The position numbers and the translations under genes were made by a program. DNA of 64,000 bases from PALSA-505 sp963762615 (GTDB lineage Bacteria; Actinomycetota; Actinomycetes; Streptosporangiales; Streptosporangiaceae). The stretch covers positions 496,001 through 560,000 of the forward strand of contig CAVXLG010000020.1 of assembly GCA_963762615.1 (NCBI GenBank), in the 5' to 3' direction. The first letter of the stretch is position 1. Every line of letters starts with the position of its first letter. The notes under the pieces were generated by a model that worked only from the letters and a program-made list of their open reading frames with translations, did not search any database and was not told the origin of the DNA. This document shows positions 1-8,064 of the stretch, piece after piece.

Positions 1-626
1 GCCGCCTTCAGGTCACCGGTCTCCGGGAGGTAGACGCCGGCCGCGTCGCCGACGTAGAGGTCGCCGGTGGCCGAGTCGAGCAGGCCTACGTGATGCTTGG
101 CGTGCCCGGGCGAGTAATGGCTGTCGAGCCGCCGTCCGTCGCCGAGATCGATGCTGCCGGTCTCGTCCACCGCCCGGATCCGCTCCGGCGGCGTCGGGGC
201 GAGCGTGCCGAACAGGCGGTCCAGTGCGTCCCCGTACACCATCCGGGCACTGGCCATGAGCCTGTCCGGATCGGCCAGGTGCCGCGCCCCGCGCTCGTGC
301 ACGACGATCTCTGCGCCGGTGTAGTACCTGGCCATGTCCCCGCTGCCGCCCGCATGGTCCAGGTGGATGTGCGTCACCACGATCGTGGCGAGGTCCGCCG
401 GCCCCACGCCTAGCGCGCCGAGGGCGCGCTGGACCACCGGGGCGGACGGGGCGGTGCCCGTCTCGACCAGACAGGGGCGGCTGCCGCGGATCAGGTAGCC
501 GGCCGTGATGCCGTCGTAGCCCGCCATCTTCGTGTCGATCTGGAACACGTCCTGGCCGAGATCGGTGATCTCCGGCTGCCGGGGGGCAGCCTGCTGGGCG
601 CTCGTGGCCTGATTCATGCGGTCCAT
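1..626 (-). CDS. MBL-fold metallo-hydrolase, C-terminus beyond the window edge
   Basis: The minus strand reads about 208 codons of a metallo-beta-lactamase-fold hydrolase that leaves the window at base 1. The zinc-binding signature THIHLDHAG lies near residue 90, and a second metal-binding stretch SPGHAKHHVG near residue 170. The N-terminal part (YDGITAGYLI, then LVETGTAP) is typical of glyoxalase II-like or lactonase-like members. Start ATG at 626 or, three codons later, ATG at 617; neither has a strong ribosome binding site. The substrate cannot be told. It is divergent from the SRPBCC/ArsR pair, 205 bases away. Confidence 0.85.
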   Translation of the reverse strand, partial: MDRMNQATSAQQAAPRQPEITDLGQDVFQIDTKMAGYDGITAGYLIRGSRPCLVETGTAPSAPVVQRALGALGVGPADLATIVVTHIHLDHAGGSGDMARYYTGAEIVVHERGARHLADPDRLMASARMVYGDALDRLFGTLAPTPPERIRAVDETGSIDLGDGRRLDSHYSPGHAKHHVGLLDSATGDLYVGDAAGVYLPETGDLKA

Positions 627-763
627 CGTTTCAGACCGGACGCATAGCCACCGGTCCGCCGCCGTCTCATCCGGTTCCCCGGGGCCGGCGGCCGGATTCC
701 GAGACTGACGAGCAACCCGTCCCGGGCCGGGCAGGCCCAAGAGGTGGCCCCCGCGCCGGGCAC

Positions 764-792
764 TTGACGCAACCAGGCGGTTGCTATAGATT
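764..792 (+). promoter_or_regulatory. Promoter of the SRPBCC/ArsR operon
   Basis: A -35 like TTGACG (764-769) and a -10 like TAGATT (787-792) are separated by 17 bases, close to the housekeeping sigma consensus. The start codon of the SRPBCC gene is 40 bases downstream of the -10, behind a GGAGG at 820-824. One operator palindrome lies in the spacer and a second just after the -10. Confidence 0.65.
769..784. promoter_or_regulatory. Operator copy 1 (inverted repeat) for the ArsR-type regulator
   Basis: The site reads GCAACC-AGGC-GGTTGC, followed directly by TATA. It fills the space between the -35 and -10, so a bound repressor would block RNA polymerase. The same half-sites return 28 bases downstream. 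Assignment to the ArsR-family product of this operon is inferred from position. Confidence 0.6.
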
Positions 793-796
793 TATC

Positions 797-812
797 GCAA
801 CCGAACGGTTGC
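797..812. promoter_or_regulatory. Operator copy 2 (inverted repeat) for the ArsR-type regulator
   Basis: A perfect palindrome with 7-base arms, GCAACCG-AA-CGGTTGC, followed by TATA. It is the second copy of the 769-784 element and sits around the expected transcription start. Confidence 0.62.
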
Positions 813-831
813 TATATGCGGAGGTCCTCCC

Positions 832-1272
832 ATGCCCATCCCGGATCGCATCGAGCGCACCATCGATCTCGCCCAGCCGCCGCAGCGGGTGTGGGAGGCG
901 CTGACCAGCGCGGAAGGACTCGGCGGCTGGTTCGGCGATCGCGCCACCATCGACCTGCGCCCGGGCGGCACGGCATACGTCGAATGGGATGATGAGCATG
1001 GATCGAAAGTGACGCTGACGATCTCCGTCGTGGAGCCGCCGGCCAGGTTCGCCTGGACCTGGGCGATCCAGGGGCTGCCCGCCACCGATCCGCGCCGCAC
1101 CTACGTCGAGTTCACCCTCACGCCGAGCGGCGGGGGGACCCGGCTGACCGTGACGGAGTCCGGATTCGCGCAGGCGCCCGAGGATCTGCTCAAAACCGCC
1201 TATCAGGGCAATGTCGAGGGCTGGCGCAAGGAGCTGGCCGACCTGGCCGACTACCTCCATGCCGCGGCCTGA
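832..1272 (+). CDS. SRPBCC domain protein of the AHSA1 (Hsp90 ATPase activator homologue) family
   Basis: A 146-residue single-domain protein with the START/SRPBCC layout: an N-terminal strand with the family pattern PPQRVWEALTSAEGLGGWFG, a central WDDEHG turn, and a C-terminal helix (WRKELADLADYL). Such proteins hold a hydrophobic ligand pocket; bacterial members are commonly paired with an ArsR regulator, as here. The ATG has GGAGG seven bases upstream. Its stop overlaps the start of the regulator by 14 bases, which suggests translational coupling. The ligand is unknown. Confidence 0.88.
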   Translation: MPIPDRIERTIDLAQPPQRVWEALTSAEGLGGWFGDRATIDLRPGGTAYVEWDDEHGSKVTLTISVVEPPARFAWTWAIQGLPATDPRRTYVEFTLTPSGGGTRLTVTESGFAQAPEDLLKTAYQGNVEGWRKELADLADYLHAAA

Positions 1273-1642
1273 CCCTGAGGCAGTCGCAGGTGCAGTCTTC
1301 GCCGCGCTCGCCGAGCCCACCCGGCGCAGCATCCTCAGTGCCCTCGCTGTCCGCGGCCCGACAACGGCGACCGGCCTGGCAGCCCTGCTGCCGATCTCGC
1401 GGCAGGCGATCACCAAGCACCTCGAGCTGCTCGCCGCCGCGGGCCTGGTACTCGCCGAGCCCGGCGAGCGCCGCCGGATCCGCTATCGCGTCAACGCGGC
1501 GCCGATGGCGGTTGCCCAGTCCTACCTCGCGGCGCTGGCCCGGGACTGGGATAGCAAGCTGGCTCGGCTGCAGCGCTCGCTGGACGCCACCGCTGCCCAG
1601 CCCGGGGCCGCTGCCGCGGACCCGGCGGTACCGGAGGGGTGA
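1259..1642 (+). CDS. ArsR-family winged-helix transcriptional regulator
   Basis: A 127-residue regulator. The winged helix covers about residues 10-85: AALAEPTRRSIL begins it, and the recognition region ISRQAITKHLELLAAAGL is typical of ArsR. I see no cysteine metal site, so it is probably not a metal sensor. The start ATG at 1259 lies inside the preceding SRPBCC gene; a longer reading from 1211 would overlap that gene by 62 bases and adds no domain. It most likely represses its own operon through the two palindromes at 769-784 and 797-812 (inference). Confidence 0.88.
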   Translation: MPRPDPEAVAGAVFAALAEPTRRSILSALAVRGPTTATGLAALLPISRQAITKHLELLAAAGLVLAEPGERRRIRYRVNAAPMAVAQSYLAALARDWDSKLARLQRSLDATAAQPGAAAADPAVPEG

Positions 1643-1775
1643 TCTGAAATCACACACCATGGCCGAGAGCTGGCGCAGTGGTGCGGCCAAGGCGTTCGAG
1701 CGCGACCTCGCGGCATTTACAACAGCAGAGCCTGTCAAGTCATAGGGACCTGAACCGGAAGGTGGACATCTCGCC

Positions 1776-2447
1776 ATGAAGACCCCCCCGATCGTGTCAC
1801 CGCAGGAGTGGGACGCTGCGCGCCAGCAACTGCTCGTGAAGGAGAAGGAGCTGACCCGCGCCCGTGACGCGCTGGCCGCCGAGCGCCGGCGGATGCCGTG
1901 GCTGGCCGTGGAGAAGGACTACGAGTTCGACGGGCCCGGCGGCAAGGTGAGCCTGCCGGGCCTGTTCGAGGGCCGCCGTCAGCTGATCGTCTACCGCGCC
2001 TTCTTCGAACCCGGCGTGTTCGGCTGGCCCGACCACGCCTGCCCCGGCTGCTCCCTGGTAGCCGATCAGGTCGCCCACGTCGCGCATCTGAACGCCCGCG
2101 ACACCACGCTCGCCTTCGCCTCGCGCGCGCCGCAGCCAGACATCGAGCGGGTGAAGGCGCGGATGGGCTGGAAGATGCCCTGGTACACGATGACCGACAG
2201 CTTCGACGCCGACTTCGGCGTGGACGAGTGGCACGGCACGAACGCGTTCATCCGCGACGGCGACAGCGTGTTCCGCACTTACTTCGTCAACAACCGTGGC
2301 GACGAAGCGATGGGGAGCACCTGGAGCTACCTCGACCTGACCGCGCTCGGACGCCAGGAGGACTGGGAGGACTCGCCCGAGGGCTACCCCCAAACCCCGC
2401 CGTACGCGTGGTGGAAGTGGCACGACGCGTACGGCGACGCCACGTGA
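1776..2447 (+). CDS. DUF899 family thioredoxin-like protein
   Basis: A 223-residue DUF899 protein. Typical features are the N-terminal EKELTRARDAL helix, the MPW/VEKDYEFDGP stretch, a CPGC motif (near residue 90) where thioredoxin folds have their CxxC, and the conserved ARMGWKMPW block. The family is predicted to be a dithiol-disulfide oxidoreductase; no reaction has been firmly assigned. AAGGTGG stands about 10 bases before the ATG. A second DUF899 gene lies at 3437, after the DUF2182 gene. The 133 bases before this gene hold no convincing ORF. Confidence 0.9.
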   Translation: MKTPPIVSPQEWDAARQQLLVKEKELTRARDALAAERRRMPWLAVEKDYEFDGPGGKVSLPGLFEGRRQLIVYRAFFEPGVFGWPDHACPGCSLVADQVAHVAHLNARDTTLAFASRAPQPDIERVKARMGWKMPWYTMTDSFDADFGVDEWHGTNAFIRDGDSVFRTYFVNNRGDEAMGSTWSYLDLTALGRQEDWEDSPEGYPQTPPYAWWKWHDAYGDAT

Positions 2448-2550
2448 ATCCCCAGGTCGGCGGCATCCCGGTCGAGAAGACCCCGCTGCCCTCGGTGAAC
2501 GGGGTGCGCGCCCGGTGCCTGTCGGCCTGCCAGAACGTATTGGAGCGTGT

Positions 2551-3378
2551 ATGAGAGCGGCAGATGCGGACGCGACGCCGGCCACCCGCTCGGCCGCCGT
2601 GCCGGGCGCTGGGACCGCCGTGCCGGGCGCTGGGACCGCCGCGCCGGGCGCTGGGACCGCCGTGCCGGGCGCTGGGACCGCCGTGCCGGGCGCTGGGACC
2701 GCCGTGCCGGGCGCTGGGACCGCGGTGAGGGGCTCGGGGACCGCCGTGACGGCGGCCGCGCTTACGGCGACGCTCGGGCTGGCCACCGCATCCTGGGTGA
2801 TCGCGGTCCGGCAGATGACCGGGATGGACATGGGGGTGGCGACCCGGCTCGGTTCGTTCGGGTTCTTTGCCGCCGTGTGGGTGTGGATGATGGCGGCGAT
2901 GATGCTGCCGAGCGCAGCTCCGGCGGTGTTGCGGCGCGCTCAGGCCGGCGGTGCGCGCGCCGTGCCGCTGTTCGTCGGGTGCTACCTTGCGGTCTGGGCG
3001 GTGCTGGGCGTCGCGGTGTATGCGGTGTACCGGCCGCACGGGTCCTTCGCCGCAGGCGTGGTTACGATCGCGGCCGGCGTCTACGAGGTCACGCCGGTCA
3101 AGCGGTATTTCCGCCGGCGCTGCCGCGAGAGCACCGGCTCTGGATTCGAGTTCGGGCTGTGCTGCGCCGGCTCGAGCATCGGCCTGATGCTGATGCTGGT
3201 GGCGGTGGGCGTCATGAGCGTCGCCTGGATGTGCGTGGTCGCCGCCGTCGTCCTGGGGCAGAAGCTGCTGCCCGCCAAGCCCGCCGTCGATGTGCCGCTG
3301 GCGCTGGTGATCGCCGGACTCGGATTCCTGATCGTCCTCGCGCCCTCAGCGGTTCCTGGGCTCACGCCACCGATGTGA
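2551..3378 (+). CDS. DUF2182 integral membrane protein with an N-terminal heptapeptide repeat
   Basis: A 275-residue polytopic membrane protein. The DUF2182 hallmarks are present: the VWMMAAMMLPSAAP helix, a CRES/LCCAGSS cysteine region and the following GVMSVAWM-GQKLLP helix. Between the start and the first membrane segment are six to seven copies of AVPGAGT, which are not part of the family and look like a recent expansion. ATG at 2551 follows a GGAG; an in-frame GTG at 2515 has weaker support. The family is described as predicted metal-binding; its function is unknown. It sits between two DUF899 genes. Confidence 0.85.
   Translation: MRAADADATPATRSAAVPGAGTAVPGAGTAAPGAGTAVPGAGTAVPGAGTAVPGAGTAVRGSGTAVTAAALTATLGLATASWVIAVRQMTGMDMGVATRLGSFGFFAAVWVWMMAAMMLPSAAPAVLRRAQAGGARAVPLFVGCYLAVWAVLGVAVYAVYRPHGSFAAGVVTIAAGVYEVTPVKRYFRRRCRESTGSGFEFGLCCAGSSIGLMLMLVAVGVMSVAWMCVVAAVVLGQKLLPAKPAVDVPLALVIAGLGFLIVLAPSAVPGLTPPM
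2596..2742 (+). repeat. 21-bp tandem repeat encoding AVPGAGT
   Basis: Six units of 21 bases (2596-2721) differ by one base only (T to C in unit 3), and a degenerate seventh unit follows (2722-2742). The period is a multiple of three, so copy changes keep the reading frame of the DUF2182 protein. Confidence 0.9.
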
Positions 3379-3436
3379 GACGCCGCCTGCGGCACGGGTC
3401 ACGCCAGCCTGGTTAACGACACGAAGGAGACAGCCA

Positions 3437-4201
3437 ATGACCGATCACAAGACCGGAACACGTGACGAGTGGCTCGCGGCCCGGCTGGAGTTGCTCGAGG
3501 CGGAGAAGGCGCTGACCCGGCGTAGCGACGAACTGGCCCGGCAGCGGCAGGAACTGCCCTGGGTTCGCATCGACAAGCAGTACCGGTTCGAGACCGGCCA
3601 GGGCACGGCGTCCCTCGCCGATCTCTTCACCGGACGCTCGCAGCTGCTCATCTATCACTTCATGTTCGGGCCCGACTACACGGCAGGGTGCCCGTCCTGT
3701 TCGGCGATCGCCGACGGCTTCGACGGCTCCGTCGTCCACCTCGCCCAGCACGACGTCACGCTCTGCGCGGTGTCGCGCGCTCCGCTCCCGAAACTACAGG
3801 CCTACAAGGAGCGGATGGGCTGGAGCTTCCCGTGGGCGTCGTCGTCCGGCAGCGACTTCAACTACGACTTCCAGGCGGCGCACACCGAGCAGGAGTGGGA
3901 CTCGGGAGCCGCCGAGTACAACTTCCGCGCTGCCGACTTGCGGCCCCCGGCCGGGCAGGACAGTACCTGGTTCGACGAATGGGCGTCGCGCAGCGGAACG
4001 GACTGGGCGACGTACCGGCGAGAGGGGCCCGGCATGAGCGCGTTCGCGCTCGAGGATGGCGTCGTGTACCACACCTACTCGGCGTACGGGCGCGGGCTGG
4101 ACGGCCTCTGGGGGATGTACCAGTGGCTAGACCGCGCGCCACGCGGTCGCAACGAAACCGGTCCGTGGTGGCTACGCCACGATGAGTACGACAGCCAGTG
4201 A
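3437..4201 (+). CDS. DUF899 family thioredoxin-like protein, second copy
   Basis: A 254-residue DUF899 paralogue of the gene at 1776. Shared landmarks are LEAEKALTRRSDELARQR, the CPSC motif in place of CPGC, and KERMGWSFPW. It has about 30 extra residues in the second half (around EYNFRAADLRPPAGQ). AAGGAG is well placed before the ATG. It is the last gene before a strong convergent terminator-like hairpin at 4223-4256. Confidence 0.9.
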   Translation: MTDHKTGTRDEWLAARLELLEAEKALTRRSDELARQRQELPWVRIDKQYRFETGQGTASLADLFTGRSQLLIYHFMFGPDYTAGCPSCSAIADGFDGSVVHLAQHDVTLCAVSRAPLPKLQAYKERMGWSFPWASSSGSDFNYDFQAAHTEQEWDSGAAEYNFRAADLRPPAGQDSTWFDEWASRSGTDWATYRREGPGMSAFALEDGVVYHTYSAYGRGLDGLWGMYQWLDRAPRGRNETGPWWLRHDEYDSQ

Positions 4202-4222
4202 AACCACGGACCCGCAGCTCGT

Positions 4223-4256
4223 GGGCAGGTTCTCGCCGCTGATGGCGGGCCTGCCC
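4223..4256. terminator. Bidirectional terminator-like hairpin between convergent genes
   Basis: GGGCAGG (4223-4229) pairs with CCTGCCC (4250-4256), and inside it CGCC (4234-4237) pairs with GGCG (4244-4247) around a 6-base loop. It lies 21 bases after the DUF899 stop and 28 bases from the 3' end of the minus-strand glycosyltransferase. There is no T-run. Confidence 0.6.
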
Positions 4257-4284
4257 GGATGGCGGGGCCGCCCCGGATGGCGGG

Positions 4285-5934
4285 TCAGCTGGGCCCGGGG
4301 ACTGTGCGCACGTACAGGTCGTCACGTTCCGGGTCGCTGGTCACCAGCCGGAAATGGTGGTGGAAGTACTCCAGGAGCGCGGGTGTCCAGGCGACCCTCT
4401 TGTAACTGCGGCCGGTGAGCAGGACGAACTGGGCATGCCGGAACGCATCTGACCACATGGCGGCGACGGCGGGGACGTTGCCCGCTCCCGAGGACGGCGT
4501 CCGGCCGTGGGACAGCGCCAGGTCGGCGCCGATGCCGTCGTCCTCGAGCGAGCAGCCGGGTACGTCGGAGACGAAGCGATCGGCGGCGACGGTATAGGAA
4601 ACCTGGTCGGTGAGCACGCAGTCCCCGCGCCGGGTCACCCGGTCGATGGCCGAGATCATGTACGCGCGGTCGGCAGCCGTGGCGATGAAGTTGGGGTTGT
4701 GCTGCTGCCGGTACACCGCGCCGATCTCCGAGAAGGCGAACAGGACGACCACGATGGCGGCCAGGCCAGCGGCCGACCAGCGCAGCAGGTTCCCCGCCCC
4801 CGCCCGGTCTGCCGTCGGCTGGGCGGCGTCCACGAGCCGGGACAGCGGCAGGGCCACGGCCATGGCCAGGAACGGCGCCAGGAACGCGACGAAGTGGAAG
4901 TAGAACTGGGCCGGGTAGAGGAAGGAGACCACGATCAGGACGGCCGACCCCAGGGCGAACCACTCCAGCGGGGCCGGCGGGCGCCGGGTGATCAGCCAGG
5001 CGCAGGCCAGCACGACGATCGCGAAGCCCAGGATGATCAAGGCCCCGAGCACCAGGCTGGAGTGCCCGAACGGGACGTTGCTGAACCCGAACATCTCTTT
5101 CAGGCGATACCAGATGCCCACCCGCACGAACCTGACCCTCGGACCCACCTGCGCGACGACCAGGTCCCGGAAGAAGCTGGCGGGATCGGCCACGGCAAAA
5201 GGCACCACGGGGACGAGGAACCCCACGGCCACTCCGGCCAGCCAGGTGACGGTCCGCTTCAGCCGGGGCAGGAGCAGCGCGAGGATGACGATCGCGGGCA
5301 TGATCGCCCAGGCCTCGATGGCGCCGGCGAACCCCACCGCGAGGCCGCCAAGGACCAGCCGCCGCCTACTGTCGGTGATCCGGTCCCTGTCGAATATCGC
5401 CAGCGCCCCGAGCAGGCAGAACAGCACCAGCCACGGCTCGAGCAGGACGGTGCGCGCGGTCGTGACGGAGTCCGGGTAGATGGCCAGCAGACCGCAGGCC
5501 AGTATGGTAGCGGGCAGTCCGCGGTGGCGCACCAGCAGGCCGACTACCAGGACCCCGGCCGCGCTGGCCATCGTGGTGAGGATCCGGCCGACGGCCAGTC
5601 CCCAGACGGTGCTTCCGGTGGCCTTCACCACCAGCGCGATGGGCGTCATCAGGAGCGTGATCCCCGGCGGCTGCACGAAGACGAAGTCGCGGTAGGGCAT
5701 GGCCCCGTTGACGAGATGAACGGCGCTGCCGAAGTACGACCCGTCGTCGTACTCCGTGACGCCCAGCAGGTACCCGGGCCCGGCGAGCTGGTATGCCCTG
5801 ACGCCCAGCGCCAGGAGGGTAGCGACCGCGATGGCGATGTTCACCGGGGTGAACCAGGCCCGGACTCCCCGGCGTCCCGCTGCCGCGTCGCTCTGCGATC
5901 CGTCGGCTGTTGGCCGCGCAGACGCTGCTCTCAC
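4285..5934 (-). CDS. Polytopic membrane glycosyltransferase, GT39/ArnT-like (GT-C fold)
   Basis: About 549 residues with roughly ten membrane segments. The first loop carries VTEYDDG followed by PYRDFVFVQPPG, the acidic first-loop pattern of GT-C enzymes that use polyprenyl-phosphate sugars. A soluble C-terminal part (GDCVLTDQVSYTVAADRF to YFHHHF) follows. It is a clear paralogue of the gene at 15621, sharing both motifs and the same C-terminal blocks. I chose GTG at 5934 because the paralogue starts at the equivalent place; a TTG at 5979 would add 15 residues. Donor and acceptor are unknown. Confidence 0.8.
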   Translation of the reverse strand: MRAASARPTADGSQSDAAAGRRGVRAWFTPVNIAIAVATLLALGVRAYQLAGPGYLLGVTEYDDGSYFGSAVHLVNGAMPYRDFVFVQPPGITLLMTPIALVVKATGSTVWGLAVGRILTTMASAAGVLVVGLLVRHRGLPATILACGLLAIYPDSVTTARTVLLEPWLVLFCLLGALAIFDRDRITDSRRRLVLGGLAVGFAGAIEAWAIMPAIVILALLLPRLKRTVTWLAGVAVGFLVPVVPFAVADPASFFRDLVVAQVGPRVRFVRVGIWYRLKEMFGFSNVPFGHSSLVLGALIILGFAIVVLACAWLITRRPPAPLEWFALGSAVLIVVSFLYPAQFYFHFVAFLAPFLAMAVALPLSRLVDAAQPTADRAGAGNLLRWSAAGLAAIVVVLFAFSEIGAVYRQQHNPNFIATAADRAYMISAIDRVTRRGDCVLTDQVSYTVAADRFVSDVPGCSLEDDGIGADLALSHGRTPSSGAGNVPAVAAMWSDAFRHAQFVLLTGRSYKRVAWTPALLEYFHHHFRLVTSDPERDDLYVRTVPGPS

Positions 5935-6118
5935 GTTTTGCCGCTTTCTGGGATATGTGCCTGAAGGTCCGAGGGCCAACAGTAGCCACCACGCAGCGCC
6001 CCCGCGGCGGATTTCAGCGGGGTTCCGGTATGCGCAGGCCCATGATCCGGCCTTGAGCGACTGTAGCCGGTCACGATCAGGGTCGCAACTGCGACACGTT
6101 CGCGGCCGCGGGTTCGGC

Positions 6119-7930
6119 TCACCGGCCGCCGCCGCGCGCGCCGAGCCGGAAGATCACCATGCCGCCGCGCCGGATGCCCGCGACACCCGTGGCCCTGCTC
6201 ATGGCGCGGACCGCGGCCGCGGGCTCTTCGGCCATCAGCACGGCGCCGACGCGGTGACTGCCCAGGAACGCCCGGATGCTCGCGACCGAGGCCCCGCTCA
6301 CCGAACCCATGCCCAGCTGCGCCTGCGCGGCCGGCGGGTGCAGGCCGGGCGGCGTGACCCCGAAGAACCCGCCCGCGAGGCGGAACGAGAAGCCCGTCTC
6401 CGCCTGCCAGATCATCTGCCTGCTGTGGAACGGATCCACCGCCCACACGGTCTCGCCCGGCCTCAGGTACCGGTGGTAGGCGCCGGTGGCCAGCAGCGGG
6501 GGCACGGGCACGTGGCGAGCCCACACGTCGCTGGTCACGTTGGGCGCGATGGCGAGTACCGCGAGCGCGGCGAGCACCCAGCGCGCCCAGCGCTGCCAGC
6601 CCCGCCCCGGCCGGGCCAGCCATATGGCCATCGCCACCCCGGACAGCAGGAACGCGTAGCCGACCAGCCTGCCCGGCTGAGCCCGGTTGAGCACAGGGAC
6701 CGCCGCCAGCAGCCGCCACGGCAGGACGTGCGCGCCGAACAGCGCCAGCGAGCCGCCTGCGCTGAGCGCCAGCGTGATCACCAGGCCGGCCGCGAGCATC
6801 CAGGTCCGGCGCCTGTGCCGTTCGGAAACCAGGAACAGGATCAGCAGCAGGAGCAGCGGGATGCCGAGGTACCACGGGTTCCCGTCCCGGCCCCAGCGGT
6901 GTCCGAGCTGGCCGCCCAGGATGGTGAACCGCCCCGGGATCACGTAGCCGAGGAAGTCCGCGGCGCTCTGCGCGCCGTGCGTGAGGCCGTAGAAGGCGAC
7001 CGGCTTGTACGGGCGCGGGCGGGTGAAGGCGACATACAGCAGCGGGAATCCGAGCGCGAGCGCCGCCACGTAGGCACCGGCGATGGGCCCGATGGCCCGC
7101 CGCAGCCGCTGCCGCCACGTGCTGCCGCCCAGCGCGAGGCCGATCACGCCGAACAGCACGCCCATCAGGGTCATCGTCGCGAAGACCTCGGTGCTCAGGT
7201 AGAGCTGAACGGCGAGCAGGATGCCGAGCACGGGCACGAACCACCGGGCGCGGAGCGAACCCTCGGCCAGCCGCAGTATGAGATAGGCGGCCACGGGGAC
7301 CAGGAACTGCAAGGACAGGTTGGGATGCCCCTGGCCGATCTCGCCGAGCAGGAAAGGAGAGAAGCCGAAGCAGAGGCCGCCCGCCAGCGCCGGGGCGAAC
7401 GATCCGGTGATCCTCCGGCAGAGCAGGTACCCGGTCCAGGATGCCAGCGCCGGCGCCGCGAGCTGGGCCGCGTTGAACGCGAAGAAGGGGCCGAACGCCC
7501 AGGTCACCGGGGTCATCACCACGGCAAGGGACGGCACCGAGGTGACCCAGGCGAGGTTGACGCCGCCGGGCGCCCAGGCCACGGTCGTGAACAGCGGGTT
7601 GAGCTGGTGCGCGAAGGCGTACGGCCACCAGCGGAGCATCCACACGAAGATGGAGCCGTCCTGGGGCTGGGCCGACAGGAACCACGTGGTCATCCGGCCG
7701 AGGATCCACGGGCCGAGGAAGAGCAGGCTGAGGCCGAGGAAGATCGAGAGCGCGAGCAGGTGCTCGCGCCCCCTGCCCAGGCTGGCCCGGCGGCCCTGAC
7801 GGTCCTGCCCCGGGCCGGAGGTACCCTGTCCGGTATCGACGCCAGCCGGAGGGACGCCGGCCGACGGCTGGGAACCGCCACTGCCCTGGCCCACCTTGCC
7901 GTTCACCCGCGCCGTCCTCCCTCCCGCCAT
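6119..7930 (-). CDS. Polytopic membrane protein, putative GT-C glycosyltransferase
   Basis: About 603 residues, mostly hydrophobic with some 11-12 membrane segments. Early loops read SAQPQDGSIFVWMLRWWPY and then NPLFTTVAWAPGGVNLAW, a pattern shared with the gene at 9718 (SSSYLWGFWWVA, NPWFTGYMAAPVGTWLGY). These two form one family distinct from the GT39-like pair. The C-terminus carries a soluble segment (GETVWAVDPFHSRQM). GGAGG stands just 3 bases before ATG 7930; ATG 7951 has no such site. Divergent from the GT39-like gene at 8065. Function is inferred from topology only. Confidence 0.7.
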   Translation of the reverse strand: MAGGRTARVNGKVGQGSGGSQPSAGVPPAGVDTGQGTSGPGQDRQGRRASLGRGREHLLALSIFLGLSLLFLGPWILGRMTTWFLSAQPQDGSIFVWMLRWWPYAFAHQLNPLFTTVAWAPGGVNLAWVTSVPSLAVVMTPVTWAFGPFFAFNAAQLAAPALASWTGYLLCRRITGSFAPALAGGLCFGFSPFLLGEIGQGHPNLSLQFLVPVAAYLILRLAEGSLRARWFVPVLGILLAVQLYLSTEVFATMTLMGVLFGVIGLALGGSTWRQRLRRAIGPIAGAYVAALALGFPLLYVAFTRPRPYKPVAFYGLTHGAQSAADFLGYVIPGRFTILGGQLGHRWGRDGNPWYLGIPLLLLLILFLVSERHRRRTWMLAAGLVITLALSAGGSLALFGAHVLPWRLLAAVPVLNRAQPGRLVGYAFLLSGVAMAIWLARPGRGWQRWARWVLAALAVLAIAPNVTSDVWARHVPVPPLLATGAYHRYLRPGETVWAVDPFHSRQMIWQAETGFSFRLAGGFFGVTPPGLHPPAAQAQLGMGSVSGASVASIRAFLGSHRVGAVLMAEEPAAAVRAMSRATGVAGIRRGGMVIFRLGARGGGR

Positions 7931-8064
7931 AGTCCTCCGGCCGCTGGGCATGTGCGCAAGAATAGGCAACGGAAAACGATGCGACTGATGACGGCCTGCA
8001 CGACGCGGCGAAGCGCGGATATGACCCGCCGGGAACGCGGCGCGGCCGGATCGGGGTGGGATAC

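Noticed and set aside
1290..1745. Second frame overlapping the ArsR gene, ending in MAESWRSGAAKAFERDL
   Set aside because: Most of it is a shadow of the ArsR gene; the last 28 codons alone have no ribosome site or known family.
2596..2742. Short tandem repeats as possible CRISPR or phage attachment site
   Set aside because: The 21-bp units are directly adjacent without spacers and are coding.
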